Assembly (NCBI GenBank): GCA_942492555.1
Contig: CALOEX010000003.1
Span: 186,001-250,000 of the forward strand
From: JBCCVH01 sp942492555
GTDB taxonomy: Bacteria > Bacteroidota > Bacteroidia > Cytophagales > Amoebophilaceae
Direction of reading: 5' to 3'
Length of the DNA: 64,000 nt
Below, one piece after another: positions 1 to 8,669 of this stretch; the first letter of the stretch is position 1, and every line of letters starts with the position of its first letter. The notes beneath the pieces are model-generated. The model ran no database searches, was not told the DNA's origin, and saw only the letters and a program-made list of their open reading frames with translations. The position numbers and the translations under genes are program-made.

Positions 1-746
1 TGGCGATCCCAGAGTTGGAGCATGTCTCTTTTTTGCAATTGCTAGCACCTATTTTGTTGATTGTTTTGACGCGTATGGGATTGCCTGTATCTACTACTTT
101 TTTGTTGCTAAGTACGTTTGTTACGGATAGGAATGTGATTCAAAAGATAATGATAAAGAGTTTTTTGGCTTATGTAGTTGCTTTTGTTATGACGTTCTTA
201 GTGTGGAGTGCTGGTTTTAATATGGCTAAAAAAGAGAGACCTATTGGCAAGCAGTGGTTTGTGATACAATGGATAACCAGTGGCTGTTTGTGGGCGGTTT
301 GGTTGGTACAAGATGGTGCAAATATGTCTATTTTTTTACCTCGTGTGATGTCAAAAGTGGTGCTGCTCTCTTTTGTAGCATATGTCTGGTTGCTTTTGGT
401 GCTTCTTTTTTATCAGAAAGGAGGTCATATTCAAAAGATTGTAAATAATAAAACAGGTATTACAGATATACGAGCAGCTACTTCTGTAAATGCTTTTTAT
501 TTGTTGCTTCTTTTTGCTTTTACTGTTTATAATAAGACACCTATGAGTACTACTTGGATGTTTATTGGTCTGTTAGGAGGCAGGGAGCTGGCAAGTAGTA
601 TGTTTCTTATACATAAGTATCAATCTAAGAGACAACGTGTGCAAAAAAGTGTATATCTTATTTGTCGCGATTTGTTATATGCGATGATTGGGCTTGGTAT
701 TTCTATTGGACTAAGCTATTTTGTACATTATTTTGAAAAGAATTAG
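1..746 (+). CDS. Phosphate permease (PiT)-like membrane protein, 5'-truncated by window
   Basis: The reading frame is open from the left edge, so the gene starts outside the window; a TTG at 15 is not a convincing start. The visible part (about 245 residues) is very hydrophobic, with about six membrane segments. It holds two copies of a Pro-x-Ser-Thr-Thr motif (GLPVSTTFLLL near its start and TPMSTTWMFIGLLGGREL about 165 residues later). Paired PxSTT motifs are typical of the inverted repeats of PiT inorganic phosphate transporters, and large PiT-like proteins of this type are common in Bacteroidota. The likely role is cation-coupled phosphate uptake at the inner membrane. The family assignment rests on these motifs only; another transporter family remains possible. 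Confidence 0.55.
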   Translation, partial: AIPELEHVSFLQLLAPILLIVLTRMGLPVSTTFLLLSTFVTDRNVIQKIMIKSFLAYVVAFVMTFLVWSAGFNMAKKERPIGKQWFVIQWITSGCLWAVWLVQDGANMSIFLPRVMSKVVLLSFVAYVWLLLVLLFYQKGGHIQKIVNNKTGITDIRAATSVNAFYLLLLFAFTVYNKTPMSTTWMFIGLLGGRELASSMFLIHKYQSKRQRVQKSVYLICRDLLYAMIGLGISIGLSYFVHYFEKN

Positions 747-766
747 TATTTTTTAAATTTTTAATT

Positions 767-1939
767 ATGATTACAATGATAATGAAACCCATATTACGGT
801 ACACAGTTTGTCTCCTGTGTGTTTTTCCACTTTTATTTGCTGCGAATCCTCCTGATCACGAAAAAGGTAAAGGGGTGTATGCCTATTTATCGGATTTGTC
901 CTATAGAAGCTCTAACTCTCATTTTCCGTTTAGCTTTCAGCATATAATAGATCAAAATAAGAAAATAACAGACTTGGAAAAAATGCAAAAAGATTTTGAA
1001 AACTCTGTCAAGGACAAGAAGAAATCTGTTAAATGTCCGTTTGTTCTTGCTTTGTTTTATGATGAAAATGCTCAGGAGAAAAATCGTTTTCAACTTTTTT
1101 TCTTTGCGTTTGATGGTAAGGTTTCTGAAAATCCATATCCGGCTCACTTATTGATCAATATTGCTTTAGCACAGCAGAAATATATATCTTATCAGGTTGT
1201 ATCCTTGTATTTTTCCCATCCTATCTGTAAGGATTGTGGCCTGCTATTAGCACGTTTTCAGTATGGTAAGGCGATTATCCGTGATGATGGGTGCAGTAAC
1301 AATAAATTTCCTCATAAGGATGCTCAGTTGCTTCCTTTGTTGTATAGCATGCAAAAAAATATAAAACCTCTGCAGCAAAATGACCAGGATAAAAAAAAAG
1401 AGACTAAATATGTAGTCTCTACTGGAGCAGTTGCTGAAGAGAAAAAAGAAAAAATTACTGGAGGAGATGTAGGGAAGAATAAAATGGATAAAAAGGCTAC
1501 TGATAATATCGATGATTTTTTTTATGGTTTGATGATGGCAAAATCGTCTATTACGGAAAATGAGTTCTCTATTTTGAAGGAAATTATAAAAACTGATGGA
1601 GATAAGCTACTGGATAAACAAAAAATGGATTTGATAATATATTCTTTGCATATGAATAGAGATGAAATCTTCAAATATTTGGTTGGTTATATGAAAAATA
1701 CAATCACCCAAAGAAATATGGAGGATATTTTATGGAAGCTTTTTGTGGAGTATAAGAAATATGATTTGGTGGATTGGTTTGTGAAGAAAAATAAGGTGAA
1801 AATACAACCTAATTTTTTAAAAAAACTTAGGAAGGATAAAGAAAAAGACTCGAAAAGAGCAAAACAGATACTGGCTCATTTACAGAATTTGAAAAATGGA
1901 AAGGTTGTAGCACACGGAAAGAAAAAAAAGAAGAAATAA
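767..1939 (+). CDS. Exported protein of unknown function with an H-x26-C-x2-C domain
   Basis: This 390-residue protein begins with a Sec-type signal (basic residues, then LLCVFPLLFAA); Met4 or Met6 (ATG at 782) are alternative starts. Residues ~90-190 hold a domain with His127, Cys154 and Cys157 (SHPICKDC), followed by GCSNNK. The same residues at the same spacing occur in the TPR protein at 22574-24712. The spacing resembles the zinc site of the cytidine-deaminase superfamily, but the catalytic Glu expected two residues after the His is Leu. The C-terminal half is Lys-rich, predicted helical, and ends in a run of Lys. It lies 20 bp after the phosphate-permease-like gene and before two PLD genes. 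I recognise no named family; a role outside the inner membrane is inferred from the signal peptide. Confidence 0.7.
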   Translation: MITMIMKPILRYTVCLLCVFPLLFAANPPDHEKGKGVYAYLSDLSYRSSNSHFPFSFQHIIDQNKKITDLEKMQKDFENSVKDKKKSVKCPFVLALFYDENAQEKNRFQLFFFAFDGKVSENPYPAHLLINIALAQQKYISYQVVSLYFSHPICKDCGLLLARFQYGKAIIRDDGCSNNKFPHKDAQLLPLLYSMQKNIKPLQQNDQDKKKETKYVVSTGAVAEEKKEKITGGDVGKNKMDKKATDNIDDFFYGLMMAKSSITENEFSILKEIIKTDGDKLLDKQKMDLIIYSLHMNRDEIFKYLVGYMKNTITQRNMEDILWKLFVEYKKYDLVDWFVKKNKVKIQPNFLKKLRKDKEKDSKRAKQILAHLQNLKNGKVVAHGKKKKKK

Positions 1940-2074
1940 AAAACAGGTTGTAGCGTGCTGGACGCTTTCATGATTAAGGTTTAATGTTTGCAAATGATCA
2001 TTTTTAATCATAAATTGTTAAGGAAGTAAAACTACTATAGTATTTTTTACATTATTTTTTTTCAAAAGTTTCAT

Positions 2075-2710
2075 GTGTCTAAAAAAAATGCTTTTATTGA
2101 TTTTTTGCTGAGTGTATTGGGTTTTATAATGGGTATGGGAGGCGTTTGGTTGTATGAATCATCTCCAAAATCTGAGAAGCTGTCTCTGGATGATACAACA
2201 AGAAGTGTTCAGGTTCGTTTTAGCCCAAAAGGGGGATGTGCAGATCTTGTGGTCAATGCTATCCATGATGCTGAAGAGAGTATTTATGTTGCTGCTTATA
2301 CTTTTCACCTAGAGCCAATGATAGATGCGTTATTGAAGGCGAAGGAGCGTGGGGTAAAGGTGTGTATTCTTTTGGATAAGGGGGAGTATAATAGAAAATG
2401 GAAGAAAAATAATGCAGGGGTTCTTTGTGATAAGATGGAGCAGTTAAAAGCGAAAGCGGATTATATGTTCATATACAATAAAAGTGCTTATAGCCATGAT
2501 AAAGTGCTCATTATTGATGAGAAGTCTGTTGTGACGGGTTCTTTTAATTTTGATGAGAATGCGGAGCAGAAAAATTTTGAAAATGTGATGTATATTAAGA
2601 ATGACTCTGGGTTGGCAAAGAAGTATTTAGATCATTGGCGTAGGGGTTTCCAAAGTCCTTATAAGAAAAAAATACAAGATTATGACAAACAACTAAGGGT
2701 TAAAAATTAA
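2075..2710 (+). CDS. Membrane-anchored phospholipase D-fold protein (Nuc-like), copy 1
   Basis: A 211-residue protein with a single N-terminal membrane anchor (residues ~9-27), then one PLD domain. The catalytic HKD motif is intact: H-D-K, four residues, Asp, then GSFNF (HDKVLIID...TGSFNF). The conserved opening RFSPKGG and the helix ending KAKERGVKVCILLD are also present. Proteins with one HKD motif, such as the endonuclease Nuc, act as dimers on DNA or phospholipid phosphodiester bonds. The start is GTG; the ATG two bases upstream is out of frame. The next gene, 5 bp downstream, is a paralogue, so the two are probably co-transcribed and could form a heterodimer. Substrate and the side of the membrane are not readable from sequence. 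Confidence 0.85.
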   Translation: MSKKNAFIDFLLSVLGFIMGMGGVWLYESSPKSEKLSLDDTTRSVQVRFSPKGGCADLVVNAIHDAEESIYVAAYTFHLEPMIDALLKAKERGVKVCILLDKGEYNRKWKKNNAGVLCDKMEQLKAKADYMFIYNKSAYSHDKVLIIDEKSVVTGSFNFDENAEQKNFENVMYIKNDSGLAKKYLDHWRRGFQSPYKKKIQDYDKQLRVKN

Positions 2711-2715
2711 GGATT

Positions 2716-3327
2716 ATGCGTGTATCAAATAAAAAAAAGCTAAAAAAGCTAAGTAAGGTGTTGAAGAGGTATCCCTATGTGCTTTTTGTGGTATTAGGAG
2801 GGTATATGGGTGTTGCTGGGGGAATGTTTTTTTTTGCAGGGGCAAAAATGGATGGAGAACATGCTTTTGTTGGTTCTTGTGAAGCACGTTTTAGTCCAAA
2901 GGGTGGTGTTGCTGATTTGATTGTTGAGAAGGTGGATAAGGCTAATGCTTCTATTTATATCGCTCTTTTTTCTTTTGGTTCAAAGCCTATTTATAATGCG
3001 CTTTTGCGTGCTAAAAAGCGTGGGGTGAAGGTGTATGTTATTGCAGATTTTAAACAGAGCAAGGGGTGTTATTCGTTGATTCCGCAGTGTGAAAAAGATT
3101 TTGATCGTGTGTATTTGGGGCCTTCTCGTGTGACTTTTCACCATAAGTATGCTGTTTTTGATGAAAAGGCAGTGATTACAGGTTCTGCAAATTGGTCTAA
3201 AAATGCAGATGTTGCTAATAGGGAGAATATTGTATATATTGAGGATGTTTATATTGTTGATATGTATCTGAAGAAGTGGAAGGGATATGTGGAGAATGGT
3301 GACGTGGATCGGTATGGTGTTCTTTGA
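2716..3327 (+). CDS. Membrane-anchored phospholipase D-fold protein (Nuc-like), copy 2
   Basis: A 203-residue paralogue of the preceding gene, with a basic N-terminus, a membrane segment at about residues 22-42 (YVLFVVLGGYMGVAGGMFFF) and a single PLD domain. It keeps the RFSPKGG opening and an intact HKD motif (HHKYAVFD, then ITGSANWSKNAD). The domain of copy 1 aligns along its whole length, so this is a tandem duplication followed by clear divergence. Similar anchored PLD proteins are known from obligate intracellular bacteria, where roles in nucleic-acid salvage or host membrane change have been proposed; nothing here decides between them. Confidence 0.85.
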   Translation: MRVSNKKKLKKLSKVLKRYPYVLFVVLGGYMGVAGGMFFFAGAKMDGEHAFVGSCEARFSPKGGVADLIVEKVDKANASIYIALFSFGSKPIYNALLRAKKRGVKVYVIADFKQSKGCYSLIPQCEKDFDRVYLGPSRVTFHHKYAVFDEKAVITGSANWSKNADVANRENIVYIEDVYIVDMYLKKWKGYVENGDVDRYGVL

Positions 3328-3348
3328 TTTTTGGAGGGTGTTTGTTGT

Positions 3349-4728
3349 TTAGCTTAGTTGTGGAAAGTCTTGGCGTATGTTTTTTTCTATTTCTTCCACT
3401 TGGCTACGAAAGTGTTTATTGGTTTGCATGAGGTTTCTAATGGTGTTGCATGCATAACTGACGGTGCTGTGGTCTTTGTGTCCTAAGAGGTTTCCAATGG
3501 ATTTTAGGGAGGTGTGTGTGTATTTTCTCATGAGGTACATGATGAGTTGCCGTGGTAGGACAATTTCTTTTTTTCGTGATTTTTTTTTGATGTTTTCTTG
3601 TGGTATTTTGAGGTGTGTGGCTACGGTTTTTTGTAGGTATTGTATGTTGAGTTCTTGTTCTGCACTGTTTGGGCTGATGATTTTGTCGATTATTTGCTGT
3701 ACTGTGTTTTTGTCTATAGGTTGTTTGACGAGGTTTGTGTATGCTATGAGTGAGGTGATGATGCCTTCTATTTCTCGGATGTTGGTGGTGTGCTGTGTTG
3801 CAATGTAGTCTATGATGTTGTTTTCTAAGTGGAAGTTGTGTTGTTGGAGTTTGCTGTGTATGATGGCGGTTTTTGTTTCTAGGTTTGGTTGTTTTATGTC
3901 TACGACGAGTCCCCATTTAAAGCGTGAGAGTAGTCTTTTTTCAAATCCTTGTAAATCGCTGGGTGGTGCGTCGCTGGTCATGAAGATTTGTTTTCCTTTT
4001 TGGTGTAGTATGTTGAATATGTGGAAGAATATTTCTTGTGTTTTTTCTTTTTTGCTGAGGAATTGGATGTCGTCGATGACGAAGATGTCGAGTGTTCCAT
4101 ATTCGTCGATGATTGTTTGGGGGTTGTTTTCGAGTATTTTTTGGATGAATAATGTGGTGAATTTTTCAGCTGTTATGTAGAGGACTTTGAGATTTGGGTG
4201 TTGGGTATGTATGTATGTGATGAGTGCTTGTGCTAGGTGTGTTTTGCCTAGTCCTACTTTGCTGTATATGAGTAGTGGATTGAAGGATATTTTGCCTGGG
4301 TTGTTGGCTATTGCTTGTGTGGCGGCTTGTGCAAGTTGATTGGAGTCTCCTACGATGAAGTTTTGGAAGGTGAATTGTGGGTTGATTGGTTGTATTTGTT
4401 CTTGTGTTGGTAGGTTTGTTTTTAGGGTGTTTTTTTTTGGTGCTTCTGGTGTTGGCTTTGGGTTGTTGGTGCTGGTTTGGTTGATTTGATAGGTGAGTTT
4501 GCTGTTTGGTCCGAGTTCTTGATGGAGGACTTTTTGTAGTAGGGCTACGTAGTTTCCTTCGATCCATTCGTAGAAGAATTGGTTTGGTACGGATATGGTG
4601 AGGGTGTTGTTTTCGTATTTTTGTGGTATGATGGGTTTAAACCATGTTTGGTAGTTTTGTTGGCTTATTTCTTTTTTGATGGCATTGAGACAGTTTTGCC
4701 AGATTATTTTATGGTCTTTGTTGTTCAT
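3349..4728 (-). CDS. dnaA: Chromosomal replication initiator protein DnaA
   Basis: The 459-residue product has the full DnaA layout. Domain I is recognisable (IIWQNCLNAIKKEI, QNYQTWFKPI). A linker rich in Asn, Pro, Thr and Gln follows. Then comes the AAA+ domain with Walker A (KVGLGKTHLAQAL) and Walker B (IFVIDDIQFL), and the C-terminal DnaA-box-binding helix-turn-helix with its signature (LLGHKDHSTVSYACNTI). It binds origin DnaA boxes and loads the replicative helicase. It is the last of three genes on this strand, 39 bp after the DUF4290 gene. I see no obvious DnaA-box cluster next to it, so an adjacent origin is not claimed. The coding strand is strongly A+C-rich, which shows in the Asn/Thr/Gln/Pro-rich protein. 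Confidence 0.97.
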   Translation of the reverse strand: MNNKDHKIIWQNCLNAIKKEISQQNYQTWFKPIIPQKYENNTLTISVPNQFFYEWIEGNYVALLQKVLHQELGPNSKLTYQINQTSTNNPKPTPEAPKKNTLKTNLPTQEQIQPINPQFTFQNFIVGDSNQLAQAATQAIANNPGKISFNPLLIYSKVGLGKTHLAQALITYIHTQHPNLKVLYITAEKFTTLFIQKILENNPQTIIDEYGTLDIFVIDDIQFLSKKEKTQEIFFHIFNILHQKGKQIFMTSDAPPSDLQGFEKRLLSRFKWGLVVDIKQPNLETKTAIIHSKLQQHNFHLENNIIDYIATQHTTNIREIEGIITSLIAYTNLVKQPIDKNTVQQIIDKIISPNSAEQELNIQYLQKTVATHLKIPQENIKKKSRKKEIVLPRQLIMYLMRKYTHTSLKSIGNLLGHKDHSTVSYACNTIRNLMQTNKHFRSQVEEIEKNIRQDFPQLS

Positions 4729-4767
4729 TAGTTGCTGTTGGGGTTATGAGTTTGTTGTGTTTAATGT

Positions 4768-5301
4768 TTAGTTAGGGAGTTTTTTTTCTATGTCTGTGTG
4801 TGGAAATGGTATTTTTTTTTGTGCTACTTGCTCCAGGTGTGTTAGGAGGGTCGATTTTGTTTTTTTGTGGGTTTGTTGGATGATTTTTGCTAGTAAAATG
4901 ATGATTTCTTGTGCGTTTGGATTGTTTTCTATATCTGTGAAGAGTATGTGGATAAGCTTTACTAGGTTTTTACCACAGCATTTGAAGGGGGTTTGGAGGG
5001 TATTGGGTTGTAGTGTTTGTTTGTTTTTTTGTATGGGTTCTTTGCTGGGTAGTGGGCATGGTGCGTTGATGTTGAGCTGGTGGTTGCTTGCGATGTATGC
5101 GTCGCTCCAGATTTGTGCTGTTTCGCTGTGTGTTTTGCTGTTTTTACTGATGATGTTTTGTAGGATGGGTATAAGGTTGTTGATGTGTGTTGTTTGGGTT
5201 TCTATATCTGGTATTCTTGCTATTTTGTTGATGAGGTTTTGTATGTATCTACCGTAGTCTTTGAGTATGATGGGTTCTTTTGTTGTGTTGTATGTGAACA
5301 T
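4768..5301 (-). CDS. DUF4290 family protein
   Basis: A 177-residue soluble protein opening with a segment typical of the Bacteroidota-restricted DUF4290 family (LKDYGRYIQNLINKIARI, followed by QTTHINNLIPILQNI). No signal peptide or membrane segment is visible, so it should be cytoplasmic. It lies between the PpiD-like gene (20 bp upstream on the same strand) and dnaA, and probably shares their transcript. The function of the family is not known to me. The C-terminal third is Lys-rich. Confidence 0.75.
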   Translation of the reverse strand: MFTYNTTKEPIILKDYGRYIQNLINKIARIPDIETQTTHINNLIPILQNIISKNSKTHSETAQIWSDAYIASNHQLNINAPCPLPSKEPIQKNKQTLQPNTLQTPFKCCGKNLVKLIHILFTDIENNPNAQEIIILLAKIIQQTHKKTKSTLLTHLEQVAQKKIPFPHTDIEKKLPN

Positions 5302-5321
5302 GGTTGTGATGGTTTGTGAGG

Positions 5322-7073
5322 TTATTTAGGGCTATATTTATAGCGTTGATCTTGTATGTTTGGATTTTCGTATTGATTGAAGTAGGTGTTTATTTTTTCG
5401 TAGGGGTTTTGTTGTTCTGTTGTTGCAGTGGATGTTTCATTGTTGTTGTGTTCGATGAATGTGATGATGACTTCATCTTCGTTTTTTGGATTGATGAATG
5501 CATGTGTTTTTTTGTTGTTTATAATGATTGTGATGATGTCTTCTGGGGAGTCTATTTCTTCTTCTCTAAGGGATGTTTCGCGAGTGGTTCGATTGTGTGC
5601 TGTTTTGAATTCGATGTATCCATATTTGTTTATGAAGTTGTTTTTGGTTTGTTGAAAGTTGTCGTCGTTGTTTTGTATGCAGGTTTGAAGGAATGTTTTT
5701 AGTTTGTGTAGTTTTTGGTTTTGGTTGTGTTTTTTGATGATTTTATCTTCTATATCTTGATATTTATGGTTGTTGTATGTGTTTTCGACATATCCAATGA
5801 GGTAGTAGTTTGTGTCTTTTGGATTGAAGCAGAAGGTGGAGTAGGGAAGTAGGTTTTTTTGGTAGATGTGTTTGGCGATTTGGTCTACGTAGTAGCTACT
5901 TCCGAGTTTGTTTGCTTGTTTTTTTGTGATGGATGTTGTTGTCAGGGGTATTTTTTTTTTGATATTGTCTATGATGGTTTTTTCTGTTGTTGTTTTGAGT
6001 TTTTTTTGGTTTTGTTTGAGGATTTTTTCTATTTTCTCTGCTTTTTCTTTTAGGGTGGTTTCTTGTTCTGGGTCTACTTTTTTTACAATTTGCCAAGCGG
6101 TGATGGTTTCTGTTGTTTTTTCTTTGATTTTATAAATGGCATAACGGTTTATGTCTATTTTTATAACGTCTGAAGTTGTGTTTTTGGGTAGTTGTTGTAT
6201 GTAGATGGGTGCATTTTCTTTGCTCCATGTTATGGTGGTTGTGTCGTTGTCTGAGTTTTTGGAGATAAAGGATTCTAGGGTGTTTTTGTCTGGGTTTGCT
6301 ATCCATTCTTTTTTTAAATTATTTAGTTCTTCAATGGTGTTTTGGATGTTTTGATAGGGATAGTATTTTCGGATGATGGTGTAGTGAATTTTTCTAAAGT
6401 TCTGGTTTTTTTTGTTTTTTTCTTGATTGAGTAGTTCTTGGATTTCTTCTTGAGTTGGTATGGAGTCTTTTTCATCTGGTGTTTTTAGCTGTGAGTATGG
6501 TAAGATACCATACGTGACGTTGATTTTTTGTGTTGGGTTTTTGGGGGTGTTGTTGGTGTTTACAATGTAATGGGCAACTTCTGCTTCTGCTATTATTTTT
6601 TTGATTTCTTTTTTGTTTATTTGAAAGAAATCGCCATACTTTTTTGTGAAATCGTCTTTGAATTGTTGGAAGGTGATGTTTCCGTCTTTGATCTCTTTAT
6701 CAACGCTAAAGTAATTTCTTCTCATGAATTCTTGTATATTTTCGCTATAGCTTGCGATTTCGCTTTTAATACGGTCGTCTGAAATGGTGATGCCCATACT
6801 TTTGCATATTTCTTCTATACACATTTCTTTTTTAAGGTTATACCAGGCCTTTTGATGTGGATTTTTAGAAAAAGGGTCCTTTTTGGCTTTTTTGAGATAA
6901 CTGCTGTATTGCTCTTGTGTAATGTTTTGGTGTACAACCCCTATGTACTTTTCTGTTTTTTCAAAGGTCTGTATAAGACCAATAATGATTGAAATAATGA
7001 AAATGGCAAGAAAAGACAATGCAAAAGTAGTAACAAACCATTTTCTATTTCTGACTGCAGTAATAAAAGCCAT
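5322..7073 (-). CDS. PpiD/SurA-like membrane-anchored periplasmic chaperone
   Basis: The Met-Ala-Phe start at 7073 gives 584 residues; an upstream in-frame extension to 7154 is Cys-rich, atypical and probably untranslated. The protein opens with a short cytoplasmic segment (MAFITAVRNRKWF) and one membrane helix (~residues 15-37), as in PpiD. A SurA_N-like helical region follows (IGVVHQNITQEQYSSYL, where other members have a conserved G-x-I-N-G-type segment), then a long periplasmic part. Parvulin-type peptidyl-prolyl isomerase motifs are weak, so it may work mainly as a chaperone for proteins leaving the Sec channel. It is first in a three-gene block with DUF4290 and dnaA. The protein is unusually rich in Asn, Thr, Lys and Gln, reflecting the A+C-rich coding strand. 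Confidence 0.75.
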   Translation of the reverse strand: MAFITAVRNRKWFVTTFALSFLAIFIISIIIGLIQTFEKTEKYIGVVHQNITQEQYSSYLKKAKKDPFSKNPHQKAWYNLKKEMCIEEICKSMGITISDDRIKSEIASYSENIQEFMRRNYFSVDKEIKDGNITFQQFKDDFTKKYGDFFQINKKEIKKIIAEAEVAHYIVNTNNTPKNPTQKINVTYGILPYSQLKTPDEKDSIPTQEEIQELLNQEKNKKNQNFRKIHYTIIRKYYPYQNIQNTIEELNNLKKEWIANPDKNTLESFISKNSDNDTTTITWSKENAPIYIQQLPKNTTSDVIKIDINRYAIYKIKEKTTETITAWQIVKKVDPEQETTLKEKAEKIEKILKQNQKKLKTTTEKTIIDNIKKKIPLTTTSITKKQANKLGSSYYVDQIAKHIYQKNLLPYSTFCFNPKDTNYYLIGYVENTYNNHKYQDIEDKIIKKHNQNQKLHKLKTFLQTCIQNNDDNFQQTKNNFINKYGYIEFKTAHNRTTRETSLREEEIDSPEDIITIIINNKKTHAFINPKNEDEVIITFIEHNNNETSTATTEQQNPYEKINTYFNQYENPNIQDQRYKYSPK

Positions 7074-7202
7074 AAAGGTAAAAATAAAATTTAGACAGGT
7101 GAGTTGCAACAAGCAATTAATAGGGCAATGTAAGCACCTTATACTGCATTTCAAAATTTAGAGAAAAAAGCAAAAACCCAAAAAAAAAGCATAAATTTGT
7201 AT

Positions 7203-8300
7203 ATGGAAAACACACAAACAAAGCAACTAGAACACACTTTGGCCTTAAGTCTCATCAAAAACATAGGAAACAACACCCAAAAAAAACTTACAGAAAAATT
7301 TGGCACAGCGACAGAGGCATTTCATCAAATATGCACCAGGTCCACAAAAACAAAAATAAGCCCTTCGGAAGAAAAAAAACATCTCGAAAAAGCAACCAAA
7401 CTTGTTGAAATCCACAAAAAAAATAACATCGAAATCATACCCTATAAAGACACAAGATACCCGCAAAAATTACGCCATATTTCAAATCCTCCTTCTGTTC
7501 TATATAGTAGCAATAACATTAATATCAACGATAGACCTCTAATAGCTATTGTAGGCACACGAGAACCTACCTTATATGGGAAAAAATTTGTAGAAAACCT
7601 TATGCCATCTTTAAAAAAATACCAGCCCATCATTGTCAGTGGACTGGCTTATGGTATAGATATATGTGCCCATAAAATGGCTTTAGCATATCAAATACCA
7701 ACTGTTGCTGTTGTTGCAGGTGGTTTGGATATGATCTATCCATATGAACATGCAAAAGAAGTCGCAAAAATCAATGAAAAAGGATGTGTTTTTAGTGAAC
7801 ATCCGTTGGGTACAAAACCAGAAAGACATCACTTCCCTATTCGCAATAGAATCATTGCAGGTATGGCTGATGTTGTCATTGTGGTAGAAGCAGGAGCAAA
7901 AAGTGGTGCTTTGATTACCGCAAAATATGCAAACGCCTTTAACACAGAAGTGTTCGCCTTACCTGGAAATGTCAATAGCACTACTTCAGCAGGTTGTAAT
8001 TATTTGATAAAAACACACCAGGCACATATGATCACATCTCCCGAAGATGTCGCTTACATCATGAATTGGAACGTAAAAACAGATATAAAATCTGTCAAGC
8101 GTATTTCTCCAAATTTTCCGTTGGATGAAACCGAAAAAAGCATTTTAAAAGTGATGGAAATACAAAAAAATCCCATCAATATTGAAGAAATTAGTGCAAA
8201 AACACAAATTGATATGTCCTTGATTTCTGGACTCATGCTACAACTAGAAATAAAAAAATGTGTGGAGCAAGCAGATATCAATCAGTATGTTTTAAGCTGA
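7203..8300 (+). CDS. dprA: DNA processing protein DprA
   Basis: The ATG at 7203 is preferred over an in-frame TTG two codons earlier and gives 365 residues. The N-terminal helical region is followed by the DprA Rossmann-like domain with its hallmark segments: IAIVGTREPTLYGKKF, IVSGLAYGIDICAHKMAL, VAVVAGGLDMIYPYEH, FPIRNRIIAGMADVVIVVEA and KSGALITAKYA. A C-terminal winged-helix-like region ends the protein. DprA loads RecA onto incoming single-stranded DNA during transformation. It is kept in many non-transformable bacteria, so competence should not be inferred. The coding strand is A+C-rich whereas the + strand of the flanking regions is G+T-rich, as if this gene had been inverted or moved recently. 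Confidence 0.95.
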   Translation: MENTQTKQLEHTLALSLIKNIGNNTQKKLTEKFGTATEAFHQICTRSTKTKISPSEEKKHLEKATKLVEIHKKNNIEIIPYKDTRYPQKLRHISNPPSVLYSSNNININDRPLIAIVGTREPTLYGKKFVENLMPSLKKYQPIIVSGLAYGIDICAHKMALAYQIPTVAVVAGGLDMIYPYEHAKEVAKINEKGCVFSEHPLGTKPERHHFPIRNRIIAGMADVVIVVEAGAKSGALITAKYANAFNTEVFALPGNVNSTTSAGCNYLIKTHQAHMITSPEDVAYIMNWNVKTDIKSVKRISPNFPLDETEKSILKVMEIQKNPINIEEISAKTQIDMSLISGLMLQLEIKKCVEQADINQYVLS

Positions 8301-8669
8301 TTTTTTTAAGATTGCACTTTCTTTACAAATTTGAGCTTGTATTTTTTTGGGTAATCTGGTAACAACTAAGTCATAAGAATGGTCTATCCATTGATATATG
8401 TCTTTGTCTTGTAGATCTTGATTTAACAAAAGACTGTTCCAATGCTTTTTGTTCATGTGCCATGCGGGTATTACTCCCTCGTATTGATTTCTGAGTTCAA
8501 TGGCTTTTTCTGGATTGCATTTTACGTTGATACGACTGAAATCTCTGATGTTTGTGAGTGTAAACATTTTGTTCGCTACTTTGAAAACGAGTATCTGCTC
8601 GTCGAAGGGGAATGATTCTGTAACGTGTATTTTTTGTATACAGTATTCTCTATATTGGATAAGGTTCAT
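8292..8669 (-). CDS. MmcQ/YjbR family DNA-binding protein
   Basis: The start at 8669 gives 125 residues and a 4-base ATGA overlap with the stop of tsaE, which supports it over an upstream extension that would be a His/Pro/Thr-rich translation of tsaE in another frame. The protein matches the MmcQ/YjbR (CyaY-like fold) family: NLIQYREYCIQKI, FPFDEQILVFKVANKMF, then VIPAWHMNKKHWNSLLL and IDHSYDLVVTRLPKK. These small proteins have a double-wing DNA-binding fold and an uncertain physiological role. Translation is probably coupled to tsaE. Its last 9 bases overlap the convergent end of dprA. Confidence 0.85.
   Translation of the reverse strand: MNLIQYREYCIQKIHVTESFPFDEQILVFKVANKMFTLTNIRDFSRINVKCNPEKAIELRNQYEGVIPAWHMNKKHWNSLLLNQDLQDKDIYQWIDHSYDLVVTRLPKKIQAQICKESAILKKSA

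Noticed and set aside
3349..5301. Replication origin next to dnaA
   Set aside because: No cluster of DnaA boxes or AT-rich unwinding element was seen in the short gaps around dnaA.
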